Notes: generated from the sequence alone by a model not told the origin. Positions 43,459-53,122 are shown, numbered from the stretch's first letter. The stretch: DNA of 53,407 bases from Clostridium sp. 28_12 (GCA_001916055.1 MNRR01000031.1:1-53407), one strand, 5' to 3'. Translations and numbers: made by a program.

Positions 43459-43935
43459 ATGGAACAAAAAGAATATTATATGAAACAAGCATTAAAAGAA
43501 GCAGAAAAAGCATACAAAAAATTAGAAGTTCCAGTAGGAGCTGTAATAGTAAAAGACGGAAAAATAATAGCAAGAGCACATAATCAAAAAGAAACAAAAA
43601 CAGACACTACAAAACATGCAGAGATATTAGCGATACAAAAAGCAAGTAAAAAATTAGAATCATGGAGACTAATAGATTGTGAAATGTATGTAACATTGGA
43701 ACCATGTTCAATGTGTGCAGGAGCGATGATAAATTCAAGAATAAAAAAAGTATATATAGGAGCAATGGATGAAAAGACAGGAGCCGCAGGCTCTGTGTTA
43801 AATTTATTTAATGATTATACATTTAATCATAAAGTAGAAGTAGAAAATGGTGTGATGGAAACAGAATGCCAAGAAATTCTCAAAAAATTTTTTAAAGAAT
43901 TGAGAGAATTAAAACGAGGAGGAAAAAATGTATAG
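43459..43935 (+). CDS. tadA: tRNA-specific adenosine deaminase
   Basis: A 158-aa zinc deaminase that converts A34 to inosine in tRNA-Arg(ACG), allowing it to read CGU, CGC and CGA but not CGG. Zinc/catalytic motifs are HAEI (about residue 54) and PCSMCAGAM (about 85). This is relevant to the CGG observation: inosine tRNA-Arg leaves CGG uncovered. Confidence 0.95.
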   Translation: MEQKEYYMKQALKEAEKAYKKLEVPVGAVIVKDGKIIARAHNQKETKTDTTKHAEILAIQKASKKLESWRLIDCEMYVTLEPCSMCAGAMINSRIKKVYIGAMDEKTGAAGSVLNLFNDYTFNHKVEVENGVMETECQEILKKFFKELRELKRGGKNV

Positions 43936-44671
43936 AAATGTAAAACAGAAAATCTTTCACAGTGTAATTATAACTATAATAATTATTGCAATATTATCTG
44001 TTGGTGGTATGCTAATTTTAAGATATCAAGTTGAAGGGGAATCGAATATGCCATTCAAAATTAGCAAAATTTCTATAATTGAAAGTGTAGAAGGAGTAGA
44101 AAACCAAGGGACAGAGGAAAAGTGGAATTTTAATGTTAATGAAAATAATGATATATACATATACCTTGAAAAAAATTCAGCATATGGAAAAACAGAAATA
44201 ATAGATTCAGTAGAATTAAAAGATATAAAAGCAATTAAAGAAAAAGATATAGGAAAAATAAAATTCTATAAACCGGTAACAGATGAAAAAAGAATGTTTA
44301 TAAATCAAGCTGATAGTGAAATGTTAGGGATTACATATAAAGGTGAGATGGAGTCAAATATAAAAGAACAAAAAATATCAAATCAAGGTGGAATTATGGC
44401 TTTTAGATATGCAATAAATAATATTTCGCAATATGTTTCTCAAGATGCAGAAGAAATTGACCATGCAAAACTATTAAAATTAACTAATATTACAGAAGAA
44501 GATTTAAAAACAACTTTAAGTTTTAATATGATTATAAATTTAACTAGTGGAAAAAAATATCAAGCACCAATTAGTTTTGATATACCAACAGATGAAATAA
44601 TAGAAAAAGGAACAGTTGGGATAGATAAAACGAATTTAAATGATATAATTTTCAAAAGAATAGAAAATTAG
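43928..44671 (+). CDS. Single-pass membrane protein of unknown function
   Basis: A 247-aa protein not recognised by family. One N-terminal membrane helix (residues 10-32), then an extracytoplasmic domain rich in beta-like stretches (WNFNVNENNDIYIYLEKNSA, KIKFYKPVTDEKRMF) and a C-terminal block KKYQAPISFDIP. It overlaps tadA by 8 nt, so the two are translationally coupled. The SRP RNA follows with its own promoter. Confidence 0.7.
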   Translation: MYRNVKQKIFHSVIITIIIIAILSVGGMLILRYQVEGESNMPFKISKISIIESVEGVENQGTEEKWNFNVNENNDIYIYLEKNSAYGKTEIIDSVELKDIKAIKEKDIGKIKFYKPVTDEKRMFINQADSEMLGITYKGEMESNIKEQKISNQGGIMAFRYAINNISQYVSQDAEEIDHAKLLKLTNITEEDLKTTLSFNMIINLTSGKKYQAPISFDIPTDEIIEKGTVGIDKTNLNDIIFKRIEN

Positions 44672-44680
44672 CAAAAATAC

Positions 44681-44709
44681 TTGCAAAATTCATTATTACA
44701 TTATATAAT
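44681..44709 (+). promoter_or_regulatory. Promoter for SRP RNA
   Basis: TTGCAA (44681-44686) and TATAAT (44704-44709) with a 17-bp spacer; the expected start is near 44717, where the RNA stem begins. Confidence 0.85.
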
Positions 44710-44716
44710 ACATAAT

Positions 44717-44851
44717 GGTATGAAAATTGATCTCTGTATGGAAAGCAAATTCAATAAAAGCCTATGAACCTTGTCAGGTCCGGAAGGAAGCAGCAATAAG
44801 TAGATACTTTTATGTGGAGTTGTTTTCCATAGAGAGATTGATATTCACACC
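44717..44851 (+). ncRNA. ffs: Signal recognition particle RNA
   Basis: The conserved apical loop GTCAGGTCCGGAAGGAAGCA (44773-44792) is the Ffh-binding hairpin. The long terminal helix is formed by the first 25 nt (ATCTCTGTATGGAAA core) with CCATAGAGAGAT and ATTCACACC at the 3' end, and a T run follows. At about 135 nt it is intermediate between the 4.5S and the large Bacillus form. It is followed by dnaX, as in many Firmicutes. Confidence 0.93.
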
Positions 44852-44889
44852 ATTTTTTAAAATATAGGATATATAAAGGATGTGAGATA

Positions 44890-46512
44890 ATGGGGTACAC
44901 AGCTCTTTATAGAAAATTTAGACCACAAACATTTGAAGAAATGGTTGGACAAGAACATATAACAAGAACATTAAGAAATCAAATAATGGCTAATAGAGTA
45001 GGACATGCATATTTATTTAATGGAGGTAGAGGAACAGGAAAAACGACTTCTGCAAAAGTTTTAGCACGTGCAATAAACTGCTTGAATCCGAAGGATGGAG
45101 AGCCATGTAATGAATGTGAAATTTGTAAAGCTGCATTAAATGGTTCATTAACAGATATAGTTGAAATGGATGCAGCGTCAAATAATAGTGTAGAAGATAT
45201 ACGTTCTATAAGAGAAGAAGTGAATTTTTTACCAACAAAAGCCAAATATAGAGTATATATAATAGACGAAGTTCATATGTTATCACAAGGAGCTTTTAAT
45301 GCATTATTAAAAACACTTGAAGAACCACCAGAACATGTAAAATTCATTTTAGCTACAACAGAACCACAAAAATTGCCAGCAACAATACTTTCAAGATGCC
45401 AAAGATTTGATTTTAAAAGAATTTCAAATGAAGATATTATTAAAAGATTAGAGATAGTATGTAAAGAAAGTAATATTGAAATAACAAAACAAGCATTAAA
45501 TATAATTGCTTCATTGGCAGAAGGAGCAATGAGAGATGCATTATCAATTCTAGAAAGATGTGTGCAAGATGGGGAAAACAATATAGATGAAGATAAAATA
45601 AAAGAATTAGTTGGAATTCCTAAAATTACTCATATACATAGCATAACAGAAGCAATAATAAAATATAATATAGATGAAGCTATGGAATCAATAACAAAAG
45701 TCTTAGATGAAGGTAAAGATTTAAATAATTTATTATGTGAAGTTATTAAATATATTAAAGATATTTTAATGGTAAAAACAGGCCAAAAGCTAACAATTTA
45801 CAATGAAACAGATTTTGAAAATTTGAAAAAATTGGCAGATGAAGTTTCAAAAGAAAGAGCTATTAGTTTGATTAATGAATTATCAAAATTAGAAAATGAT
45901 ATGAAAAGTTCAACACAAAGATTGATTGTTTTTGAGGCAGGAATAATCAGATTATGTGATAAAGAATTAGCTTCAAGTGAAAATAATTCAAATACTCAAA
46001 TATCTGATGGAAACAGTAATATAAATACTCAAGAAATTTATGCAAGACTAGAAAAAATAGAAAATTATTTAAGAGCTGGTGGCGGAGTTGCTAGACCACA
46101 AACTCAAGCAACACAAAAAAAAATAACAAATGCAAGTACTAATACAAGTGCAATAGCAGGAATTGGTAAAGATAAAAAGCCTGCACAATATTGGCAACAA
46201 GTTGTAAATAATTTTAAACAAAGTGGAAGAATAATGTTATATACTAATTTATTAAATACAAATGCGGTTGAAATTGATGATATGACTGTTGGAATTGAAT
46301 TCCCTAAAGGAATAACACCATTTGGAAAAACAGTTTTAGAAAAACCAGAAAATAAAATAGAAATATCAAACCAAGTTTCAATTGCATGTGGCAAAACAAT
46401 GCAGATAAAATATATAGATACAAAACCACAAGATTCTGGTGAAGAGTCAGAAGAAAGTGAGTTGTCAAACTTTGCAAATAAATTTGATATACCATTTGAT
46501 ATTATAGAATAA
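44890..46512 (+). CDS. dnaX: DNA polymerase III subunit gamma/tau
   Basis: A 540-aa clamp-loader ATPase of the replicative polymerase. Walker A FNGGRGTGKTTSAKVLA (about residue 44), zinc Cys cluster CNECEIC, DEVH box with the following MLSQGAFNALLKTLEEPP, and sensor/SRC motif LSRCQRFDF. The C-terminal tau-like part is short and rich in Asn/Thr. It heads the usual dnaX-ybaB-recR group. Confidence 0.96.
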   Translation: MGYTALYRKFRPQTFEEMVGQEHITRTLRNQIMANRVGHAYLFNGGRGTGKTTSAKVLARAINCLNPKDGEPCNECEICKAALNGSLTDIVEMDAASNNSVEDIRSIREEVNFLPTKAKYRVYIIDEVHMLSQGAFNALLKTLEEPPEHVKFILATTEPQKLPATILSRCQRFDFKRISNEDIIKRLEIVCKESNIEITKQALNIIASLAEGAMRDALSILERCVQDGENNIDEDKIKELVGIPKITHIHSITEAIIKYNIDEAMESITKVLDEGKDLNNLLCEVIKYIKDILMVKTGQKLTIYNETDFENLKKLADEVSKERAISLINELSKLENDMKSSTQRLIVFEAGIIRLCDKELASSENNSNTQISDGNSNINTQEIYARLEKIENYLRAGGGVARPQTQATQKKITNASTNTSAIAGIGKDKKPAQYWQQVVNNFKQSGRIMLYTNLLNTNAVEIDDMTVGIEFPKGITPFGKTVLEKPENKIEISNQVSIACGKTMQIKYIDTKPQDSGEESEESELSNFANKFDIPFDIIE

Positions 46513-46537
46513 TAATAAAATTAAGGAGGAAATTAAA

Positions 46538-46879
46538 ATGTCAAAAAGAGGAGGATTCCCAGGAATGGGAGGATTTGGTGGAATGAACATCAATAATTTA
46601 ATGAAAGAAGCAAAAAAAATGCAAGCAGATTTGGAAAAAACACAATCTGAACTTGCAGAAAAAGAATTTGAAGCGTCTGCTGGAGGAGGAGCTATAACAG
46701 CAAAAGTAAATGGACAAAAACAAATATTAAGCTTAAGTTTACAAAAAGAAATCGTAGACCCAGATGATGTAGAAATGCTACAAGACTTAATTGTTACTTG
46801 CTTAAACCAAGCATTTAAACAAGTTGATGATGCCCAAACAGCTTCAATGGGAAAATATAATATACCAGGTTTAATGTAG
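46538..46879 (+). CDS. YbaB/EbfC nucleoid-associated protein
   Basis: A 113-aa DNA-binding dimer of the YbaB/EbfC family. A Gly/Phe-rich start (GGFPGMGGFGGMNINNLM) is followed by the helix KEAKKMQADLEKTQSELAEK and the beta core GGGAITAKVNGQKQILSLSL. AAGGAGG lies upstream. It lies between dnaX and recR, the standard place. Confidence 0.95.
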   Translation: MSKRGGFPGMGGFGGMNINNLMKEAKKMQADLEKTQSELAEKEFEASAGGGAITAKVNGQKQILSLSLQKEIVDPDDVEMLQDLIVTCLNQAFKQVDDAQTASMGKYNIPGLM

Positions 46880-46890
46880 GAGAAAGAACA

Positions 46891-47490
46891 ATGTCAATGT
46901 ATTCACCATCAATAGAAAAATTAATACAAAGTTTTGAAAAATTACCAAGTATAGGAAATAAAACAGCAGCGAGATTGGCATTTTATATTTTAAATGCTTC
47001 TGAAGAAGAAACAAATGACTTTATTTCTTCTATTGTAAATGCAAAGAAAAATTTAAAATATTGTAGTAAATGTTATAATATATCAGATACTGATCCTTGC
47101 CCAATCTGTTCGAATCCAAAGAGAGACCAATCAGAAATATGTGTGGTTGAAGATGTAAGAGATATTGTTGCAATGGAAAAAACACATGAATTCAGAGGAG
47201 TTTACCATGTATTACATGGTTCAATTTCTCCAATGAATGGTGTTGGCCCTGATGATATAAAAATAAAAGAATTACTTGCACGTCTTATGGATGGACAAGT
47301 TAAAGAAGTAATACTTGCAACAAATCCTAGGGTTGAAGGCGAAGCCACAGCAATGTATTTATCGAAATTAATAAAACCACTTGGAATAAAAGTTACAAGA
47401 ATAGCACATGGAATACCAGTAGGTGGAGACTTGGAATATACAGATGAAATTACGCTAACAAAAGCACTTGAAGGTAGAAGAGAAATATAA
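46891..47490 (+). CDS. recR: Recombination protein RecR
   Basis: A 199-aa recombination mediator. It has the helix-hairpin-helix LPSIGNKTAARLAFYIL, a Cys4 zinc site (CSKC, then CPIC), and a TOPRIM domain (ICVVEDVRDIVAMEKT, LATNPRVEGEATAMYLS). It works with RecO/RecF in loading RecA. Last of the dnaX operon. Confidence 0.96.
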   Translation: MSMYSPSIEKLIQSFEKLPSIGNKTAARLAFYILNASEEETNDFISSIVNAKKNLKYCSKCYNISDTDPCPICSNPKRDQSEICVVEDVRDIVAMEKTHEFRGVYHVLHGSISPMNGVGPDDIKIKELLARLMDGQVKEVILATNPRVEGEATAMYLSKLIKPLGIKVTRIAHGIPVGGDLEYTDEITLTKALEGRREI

Positions 47491-47495
47491 ATTAA

Positions 47496-47654
47496 TTATC
47501 TGGTAGCAGCGATAAGTGCAAGATTGTCTCCAAGAGCAGTGAAAAAAGCAGCTAAAATGCTTAATTCATTTGTATCATATTCGTTTCCAATAACTACAGC
47601 AAGAGAACTTGCTAATGCTATTAAATTATTACCAGAACAATTATTAGAATTCAT
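47496..47654 (-). CDS. Small DUF6774-like protein
   Basis: A 52-aa minus-strand gene too short for many callers. The protein reads NCSGNNLIALASSLAVVIG, then NELSILAAFFTALGDNLALI. It resembles the small clostridial family I know as DUF6774, often near recR or spore genes; function unknown. Its ribosome binding site GAGGTGG (plus 47660-47666) is 5 nt before the ATG and lies within the hairpin at 47658-47702. It ends 5 nt from the recR stop, converging. Confidence 0.78.
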   Translation of the reverse strand: MNSNNCSGNNLIALASSLAVVIGNEYDTNELSILAAFFTALGDNLALIAATR

Positions 47655-47657
47655 AAA

Positions 47658-47702
47658 AGCCACCTCTTTATATTATATTCTGTATAATATAGTGAGGTGA
47701 CT
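47658..47702 (-). promoter_or_regulatory. Hairpin that is both terminator-like and hides a ribosome binding site
   Basis: On the minus strand CACCTC (plus 47694-47699) pairs with GAGGTG (47661-47666), and TATATTATA pairs with TATAATATA (47669-47677 with 47683-47691). The 3' arm contains the ribosome binding site of the small downstream gene and is followed by four U residues, so the structure can end the glycosyltransferase transcript or block translation of the small gene. Confidence 0.65.
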
Positions 47703-47712
47703 TTTTATAAAA

Positions 47713-48837
47713 TTAACCTAATAATATTTTACAAATGTCTTTAGTTGAGTTCTTTTTTGAAATAAGTCTTGCACGAATTTTCATTTCTTGCATTTTATCA
47801 GGATTATAAAATAATTCGTTAAGAATTTTTTTAATATTATCTCCTTTTTTTATCCAGATTGCAACTTTATTTTTTTCTAAATAAGCAGCATTTTCTTCTT
47901 CTTGACCTGGAATAGGATTAATAACAACAATAGGTAAGCCAGAAGCTAAACTTTCTGTGGTTGTAAGCCCTCCTGGTTTTGTAACAACCAAATCGGAAAT
48001 ACTCATTAACTGAGGAACCTTATCAGTGAATTCCAAAATTTTTACGGAGTCATGTTTTCCGAGGTCAGTAACTAAATTTTCAAAACTTTCTTTCATTTTC
48101 TGATTTTTGCCAGAGATAGCTACAATTTGGATATTTTCAGGACATTCCACAAATGATTTAAAAATATTAAATGTTTGAGTTTTACCTAAACCAAATTCTC
48201 CTCCACCAAAAAATAAAACTGTTTTTTTATTTGGAGATAAACCAAAACTTTGTAAAATTTGTGATTTATCATATTTTAATAAAAATTTATTTGATAAAGG
48301 AATACCTGTTGCATAAATCTTTTCTTTAGGAATTCCCTTTTCGTGTAATTGCATTTTCATTCCTTCATGTGATACAAAATAATAATCAACATATTCATTA
48401 AAAACAATCCATTGGTCATGTGGTGCATAATCTGTTAATACAGTTGCAATTTTTGCATTTAATTTTCCTTGTTTTTTTAAATATGCACACATTGTGGATG
48501 CAAAAGGGTGTGTTGAAATTATTAATTCTGGGTTAAAGTTTTTTAATAAGGTATTTAGTTTTTTTGATAAAAGCTTATTTGAAGTTGTACTTATTTGAGC
48601 AATTGGGCCACTTTGCGCATGCCAATATACTTTCCCCCAGGTTTGAGGAATTTTTTTTGCCATTTCAGAATATGCTGTTGTTGTTACTTTATCAAAAAAT
48701 TTATTAACGTAATACATGCAATCAACAAGCATTACTTCAACATCTTTATAATTTGCTTCAATATTTTCTTTTATGGAACGAGCAGCACTTAAATGGCCAC
48801 CACCATATGATGCATAAAAAATCATTATTTTTCTCAT
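47713..48837 (-). CDS. MGDG-synthase-like glycosyltransferase (UgtP/MurG superfamily)
   Basis: A 374-aa GT28-type glycosyltransferase, probably a diacylglycerol glucosyl/galactosyltransferase that makes glycolipid anchors. N-terminal MIFYASYGGGHLSAARSIKE, the MGDG synthase block (STHPFASTMCAYLKK, TDYAPHDQWI), and C-terminal UDP-sugar site VVTKPGGLTTTESLASGLP followed by IPGQEEENA. A TTG 15 nt upstream is in frame, but GAGGAG lies between it and ATG 48837, so ATG is the start. Confidence 0.88.
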   Translation of the reverse strand: MRKIMIFYASYGGGHLSAARSIKENIEANYKDVEVMLVDCMYYVNKFFDKVTTTAYSEMAKKIPQTWGKVYWHAQSGPIAQISTTSNKLLSKKLNTLLKNFNPELIISTHPFASTMCAYLKKQGKLNAKIATVLTDYAPHDQWIVFNEYVDYYFVSHEGMKMQLHEKGIPKEKIYATGIPLSNKFLLKYDKSQILQSFGLSPNKKTVLFFGGGEFGLGKTQTFNIFKSFVECPENIQIVAISGKNQKMKESFENLVTDLGKHDSVKILEFTDKVPQLMSISDLVVTKPGGLTTTESLASGLPIVVINPIPGQEEENAAYLEKNKVAIWIKKGDNIKKILNELFYNPDKMQEMKIRARLISKKNSTKDICKILLG

Positions 48838-48941
48838 GATTAATCTCCTCAAGATATTTTTTGTTTATTTTATCATAAAGTAAAAATAATTTGTATATTT
48901 TTTGGAAAAAAAACCAAAATATTAAGAAAGGGAGGTCAATA

Positions 48942-50244
48942 ATGAAAAAAAGTAAAATTTGGATTTTTTTTACGGTGATAGCAGTAATTACAGCGGTAAT
49001 ATTAGGATATAATCTTTTAAATCAGAAAAAGGCATATGCAACAACTAAAGAAAATGATTATAATATGGCTTTTTATCAAGTTGTTGAATATGTGCAAAAT
49101 GTAAAAACATATTTAGCAAAAGCCATGATATCAAAATCAGCTGAACATGGTGCTGAAATTTTAACACAAGTGTGGAGAGAGGCCAATATGGCTCAGTCAT
49201 ATTTGGGAATGTTGCCAATAGAAAGTCAGGAACTAGAAAATACAGAAAAATTCTTAAATCAAGTTAGTGAATATAGTTATTTTTTATCAAGAAAAAATAT
49301 TGAGGGAAATGAATTGACTGACGAAGATATAGAAAAAATTAAAGAATTATATAATTACTGCAATGATTTGTCAAACACATTAAACGAAATGGCTGATGAA
49401 CTAAATAATGGAACTATAAAATGGTCAGATTTAATGAAAAATCAAGAGGGAGCTGATAGAAGAGAATTTTCATGAATTTACTGGATTAATTTATGATGGT
49501 GCTTTTTCAGAACATATAACAAGTGCTGAAAAAAAGGGATTAACAGGAGATGATATTGATGAAGAAGCGGCTAAAAAAATAGCAGAAGAATTTATAGGAA
49601 AGGATATAATTAAAAATACAAAAAATAATGGCTATGTTGAAAATGGTAATATTCCGGTTTATAGATTCGAAATTATTACAAATAGTGATAAAACTATAGG
49701 ATTATCAGTATCTAAAAAAGGAGGACATGTTGTATTCTTAAATTATAACAGGGAGGTTTCAGAGGAGAATATTCCTGAAGAAGAAGCTGTTCAAAAAGGA
49801 AAGGAATATCTTGCTAATAAAGGATTTGGAAATATGCAAGAAACTTATTATTTAAAAGAAAATGGTTTTATAACCGTTAATTATGCATATAATCAAAATA
49901 ATGTAATAGTATATCCTGATTTAATAAAAGTAAAAATAGCGCTTGATGATGGTGAGATTATAGGTTTAGAAACAACAGGATATTTGAATTGTCATTATGA
50001 AAGAAATATTCCTACAACAAAAATTTCTATTGAAGATGCTAGAACAAAATTGACTAATAAGGCTCAAATTACTAGTGAAAAATTAGCTATAATCCCTACG
50101 GAATGGAAAACTGAAAAATTTTGCTATGAGTTTAAAGGCAAAATTGATGATATGGATTTTATTGCTTATATCAATGCAGAAACTGGAGAAGAAGAAGATA
50201 TTTTAATTGTTACTAATACAGAAAATGGTACGTTTACAGAATAA
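48942..50244 (+). pseudogene. ypeB: Germination protein YpeB, frame broken once
   Basis: YpeB is a membrane-anchored spore protein that stabilises the cortex-lytic enzyme SleB; it has an N-terminal helix and C-terminal PepSY domains. The first frame (ATG 48942, GGGAGG upstream) runs to TGA at 49473 after 177 aa. The family sequence continues at +1 (LIEENFHEFTGLIYDGAFSE, PepSY repeats later) to 50244. The shift must lie between 49438 and 49453, where GAGGGAG has probably gained a G. Joined length is 433 aa, normal for YpeB. No CGG is present here, unlike the three other +1 sites. sleB is not adjacent. Confidence 0.82.
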
Positions 50245-50361
50245 TTAACAAAAATTTCAAAAATAAAAAAAGAAAAAACGCATACAATAATAGTGAAAAA
50301 GTCAAATAACTTTTTCAAAAAACGGTCCGTAATACAGATAAATTTGAAAGGAGACTTCACA

Positions 50362-50541
50362 ATGTCTAGAAGTAACAAATTAATATCTGAAAACTTACGA
50401 ACAGAAATCGCAAAAGAATTAGGTGTATATGATCAAGTAAAACAAGATGGCGGAAGTTGGGAAAATGTATCATCTAAAACATGTGGAAGTATAGTTTCAA
50501 AAGCTATAGAAATTGCAAATAGAGCTGTTGAAAATCAATAG
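50362..50541 (+). CDS. sspF: Small acid-soluble spore protein (SspF-like)
   Basis: A 59-aa alpha/beta-type SASP relative that binds and protects spore DNA. It has the pattern SENLRTEIAKELGVYDQV and the C-terminal block VSKAIEIANRAVE. AAAGGAGA lies 7 nt before ATG 50362; the in-frame upstream ATG at 50293 has no ribosome binding site. The central part (GGSWENVSSKTCG) matches the SspF layout better than classical SASP. Confidence 0.87.
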   Translation: MSRSNKLISENLRTEIAKELGVYDQVKQDGGSWENVSSKTCGSIVSKAIEIANRAVENQ

Positions 50542-50552
50542 TTTTTAGATAA

Positions 50553-50609
50553 GCAACAAACTGGTATTAAACTTGAATTTTTGAGTTTAGTACCGGTTAT
50601 TTTGTTGCA
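50553..50609 (+). terminator. Long hairpin after sspF
   Basis: GCAACAAA pairs with the TTTTGTTGC ending at 50608, and ACTGGTATTAAACTT pairs with GAGTTTAGTACCGGT inside. No strong T run follows, so termination may be weak; its 3' arm overlaps the murF -35. Confidence 0.65.
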
Positions 50610-50633
50610 AAAGAGTCTGATAAGTAATATAAT
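50605..50633 (+). promoter_or_regulatory. Promoter for murF
   Basis: TTGCAA (50605-50610) and TATAAT (50628-50633), 17-bp spacer. The -35 overlaps the foot of the preceding hairpin. Confidence 0.75.
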
Positions 50634-50659
50634 AAGAAAAATTAGAAGGAAGGAATGAG

Positions 50660-52033
50660 ATGAAAATGAAAATAAAAGATATATTGAGAGTTACAAATGG
50701 AGAATTAGTTGTTGGTAAAGAAGAGCTTGAATGTAATGAGTTTTCTAAAGATACAAGAACAATAAAAGAAGGAGATATTTACATAGGAATAAAAGGGGAA
50801 AAATTTGATGGAAGTAAGTTTTGGAAACAAGCATTAGATAATGGTGCAGAAGCAGTAATTATCGAAAATATAGAAATAAGTAAAAAAGAAATGGAAAAAT
50901 ATTCAAATAAAACAATTATAAAAGTAGAAAATACTTTAAAAGCATTATATGAAATTGCTAAATATAAAAGGTGTTTATATAATATACCAGTTATAGCAAT
51001 AACAGGCAGTGTGGGAAAAACAAGTACAAAAGATATAATTGCAAATGTAGTAAATATGAAATATAAGACTTTAAAAACAGAAGGAAATAATAATAATAAT
51101 ATTGGATTACCATTAACAATACTAAAATTAAAAGAACACGAAGCTTTAGTTGTTGAAATGGGAATGAACCACTTTGGAGAAATAAGTCTTTTAACTAATA
51201 TTGCAAAACCAACATTAGCAGTAATAACAAATATTGGAACTTCACATATAGGAAATTTAGGTTCAAGGGAAAACATATTAAAAGCTAAATTAGAAATATT
51301 AGAAGGAATGAAAATTCCTAAAATCATTATTAATAATGATAATGATTTATTACATGGTTGGTATCAGGAAAATAAAGGAAAATTTGAGATACATGCATTT
51401 GGCTTAGAAAATGAAAGCGAGATAGAAGCAAAAGACATAAAGATGGAAGAAGAAAGTAGTGATTTTACTGCAATAGCAGATTTAGAAAAAATAAAAATTC
51501 ATGTTCCAGTAGGGGGAACACATTTTGTATATAATGCATTATGTGCGATGACAGTTGGAAAAGTGTTAGGAATATCATATGAACAAATTAAGCAAGGAAT
51601 TGCAAGTTTTGAATTAACACAAAAAAGAATGGATATGAAAAAGCTAGATAATGGAGCATTGATTATAAATGATGCATATAATGCAAGTTTTGAGTCAATG
51701 AAAGTAAGTCTGGAATTTTTATCAAAACACACAGGAAAAAGAAAAATTGCAGTTTTAGGAGATATGTTTGAATTAGGAGAATATACAGAAGAATTGCATA
51801 GAAAAGTAGGAGAAGAAGTTGTAAAAAATAAAATAGATATATTAATTTGTGCAGGTGAAAACTCAAAATATATAATAGATGAAGTAAAAAAGCATAGTAA
51901 TATTAAGACATATTTTATGAACAATAATGAAGAAATTGTGGAAAAGTTAAACCAAGAATTAAAAAAAGGAGATGTTGTTTTAGTAAAAGCTTCAAATGGA
52001 ATGAAATTTTTTGAAATTTGTCAAAAAGTATAG
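50660..52033 (+). CDS. murF: UDP-MurNAc-tripeptide--D-Ala-D-Ala ligase
   Basis: A 457-aa Mur ligase that adds D-Ala-D-Ala to the peptidoglycan precursor in the cytoplasm. ATP loop ITGSVGKTSTKD (about residue 115), Mur block VVEMGMNHFGEISLL, NIGTSHIGNLGS, and C-terminal domain (NDAYNASFESMKVSLEFL, GDMFELGEYTEELH). Length is normal. Confidence 0.95.
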   Translation: MKMKIKDILRVTNGELVVGKEELECNEFSKDTRTIKEGDIYIGIKGEKFDGSKFWKQALDNGAEAVIIENIEISKKEMEKYSNKTIIKVENTLKALYEIAKYKRCLYNIPVIAITGSVGKTSTKDIIANVVNMKYKTLKTEGNNNNNIGLPLTILKLKEHEALVVEMGMNHFGEISLLTNIAKPTLAVITNIGTSHIGNLGSRENILKAKLEILEGMKIPKIIINNDNDLLHGWYQENKGKFEIHAFGLENESEIEAKDIKMEEESSDFTAIADLEKIKIHVPVGGTHFVYNALCAMTVGKVLGISYEQIKQGIASFELTQKRMDMKKLDNGALIINDAYNASFESMKVSLEFLSKHTGKRKIAVLGDMFELGEYTEELHRKVGEEVVKNKIDILICAGENSKYIIDEVKKHSNIKTYFMNNNEEIVEKLNQELKKGDVVLVKASNGMKFFEICQKV

Positions 52034-52091
52034 ATTTTTTTTTCAAAAATTGATATAATGCGAATACCAATTATTTTTGGGAGGACGTCAA

Positions 52092-52979
52092 ATGAAATTC
52101 AAAGATTATTACAAAATATTAGAACTAGAAAGTAGTAAAGTAACAGAGGAACAAATAAAAACAGCATACAGAAAACAAGCCAAGAAATATCATCCAGATG
52201 TAAATGTAGGAAATAAACTAGCAGAAGAAAGAATAAAAGATGTAAATGAAGCATATAGAATATTATCAAATCCAACTACAAAAAGAAAATATGACAGAAC
52301 ATGGAATTATAATATAGGGTATAAAAAGAGAAAAAGCAAGCAAAAAACATCAGGAGAAGTAGCAAGTGAATTTTTTGGAATGTTTTTTGGAAATAGTGAT
52401 ATAAAAGAAGAGATTGCTCAAAGCAAATTACCACCACTAAAAGGTGAAAACATAGAAACAAAAATAAACATAACAATAGAGGATGGATTCTATGGTGCTG
52501 AGAAAAAAATTTTGCTAAATGATTTAGATGGAAAACCAAGAACAATAACATTAAAAGTTCCAGAAGGTATACAAAATGGAGAAAGAATAAGGCTAATTGG
52601 ACAAGGCAAACAAGGAAAAAATGGTGGAAAAAATGGAGATTTATATATAAAAATAAATATCGAAAATGGAAAAAAATACAAATTAGAAGGATATGATTTA
52701 TATACTACAATTCCAATTTCACCATGGGAAGCAGCATTAGGGACAAAAGCAAAAATTAATTCGATAGATGATAGTAAAACAGCAGTATTAATCCCTAGTG
52801 GTATACAATCAGGAGAAGTTATAACAATACCAGAAAAAGGGTATAAAATGCAAAATGGTAATAGAGGAAATCTTATAGCACAAATAAAAATTGTAGTTCC
52901 AGAAAAGTTAACAAACGAAGAAAAAGAAATGTTTAAAAAATTAAAAGAAATATCAAAATTTAATCCTAGAAGGGTTTAG
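52092..52979 (+). CDS. DnaJ/CbpA-like co-chaperone
   Basis: A 295-aa J-domain protein. The J domain with HPD is at residues 36-38 (KKYHPDVNVG), followed by a short linker (no long Gly/Phe region, no zinc-finger CxxCxGxG repeats) and two C-terminal peptide-binding domains (KINITIEDGFYGAEKKILL, LKVPEGIQNGERIRL). This is the CbpA/type II layout. GGGAGG lies 8 nt before ATG 52092; the TTG at 52077 is upstream of the ribosome binding site. Confidence 0.9.
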   Translation: MKFKDYYKILELESSKVTEEQIKTAYRKQAKKYHPDVNVGNKLAEERIKDVNEAYRILSNPTTKRKYDRTWNYNIGYKKRKSKQKTSGEVASEFFGMFFGNSDIKEEIAQSKLPPLKGENIETKINITIEDGFYGAEKKILLNDLDGKPRTITLKVPEGIQNGERIRLIGQGKQGKNGGKNGDLYIKINIENGKKYKLEGYDLYTTIPISPWEAALGTKAKINSIDDSKTAVLIPSGIQSGEVITIPEKGYKMQNGNRGNLIAQIKIVVPEKLTNEEKEMFKKLKEISKFNPRRV

Positions 52980-53025
52980 AACTTATAATAAAATATTGTA
53001 AAACACTGAAATATCAGCAAAAGTA

Positions 53026-53054
53026 TTGACAAATGGCATTAAACAGGGTATAAT
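53026..53054 (+). promoter_or_regulatory. Promoter for the last gene
   Basis: TTGACA (53026-53031) and TATAAT (53049-53054), perfect consensus with a 17-bp spacer. Confidence 0.85.
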
Positions 53055-53122
53055 TAAGTATGTGAGTTCGTAAACATAAGATAAGCTATGGATTAAATCA
53101 TAGGAATGAGGTGTAAATATAC

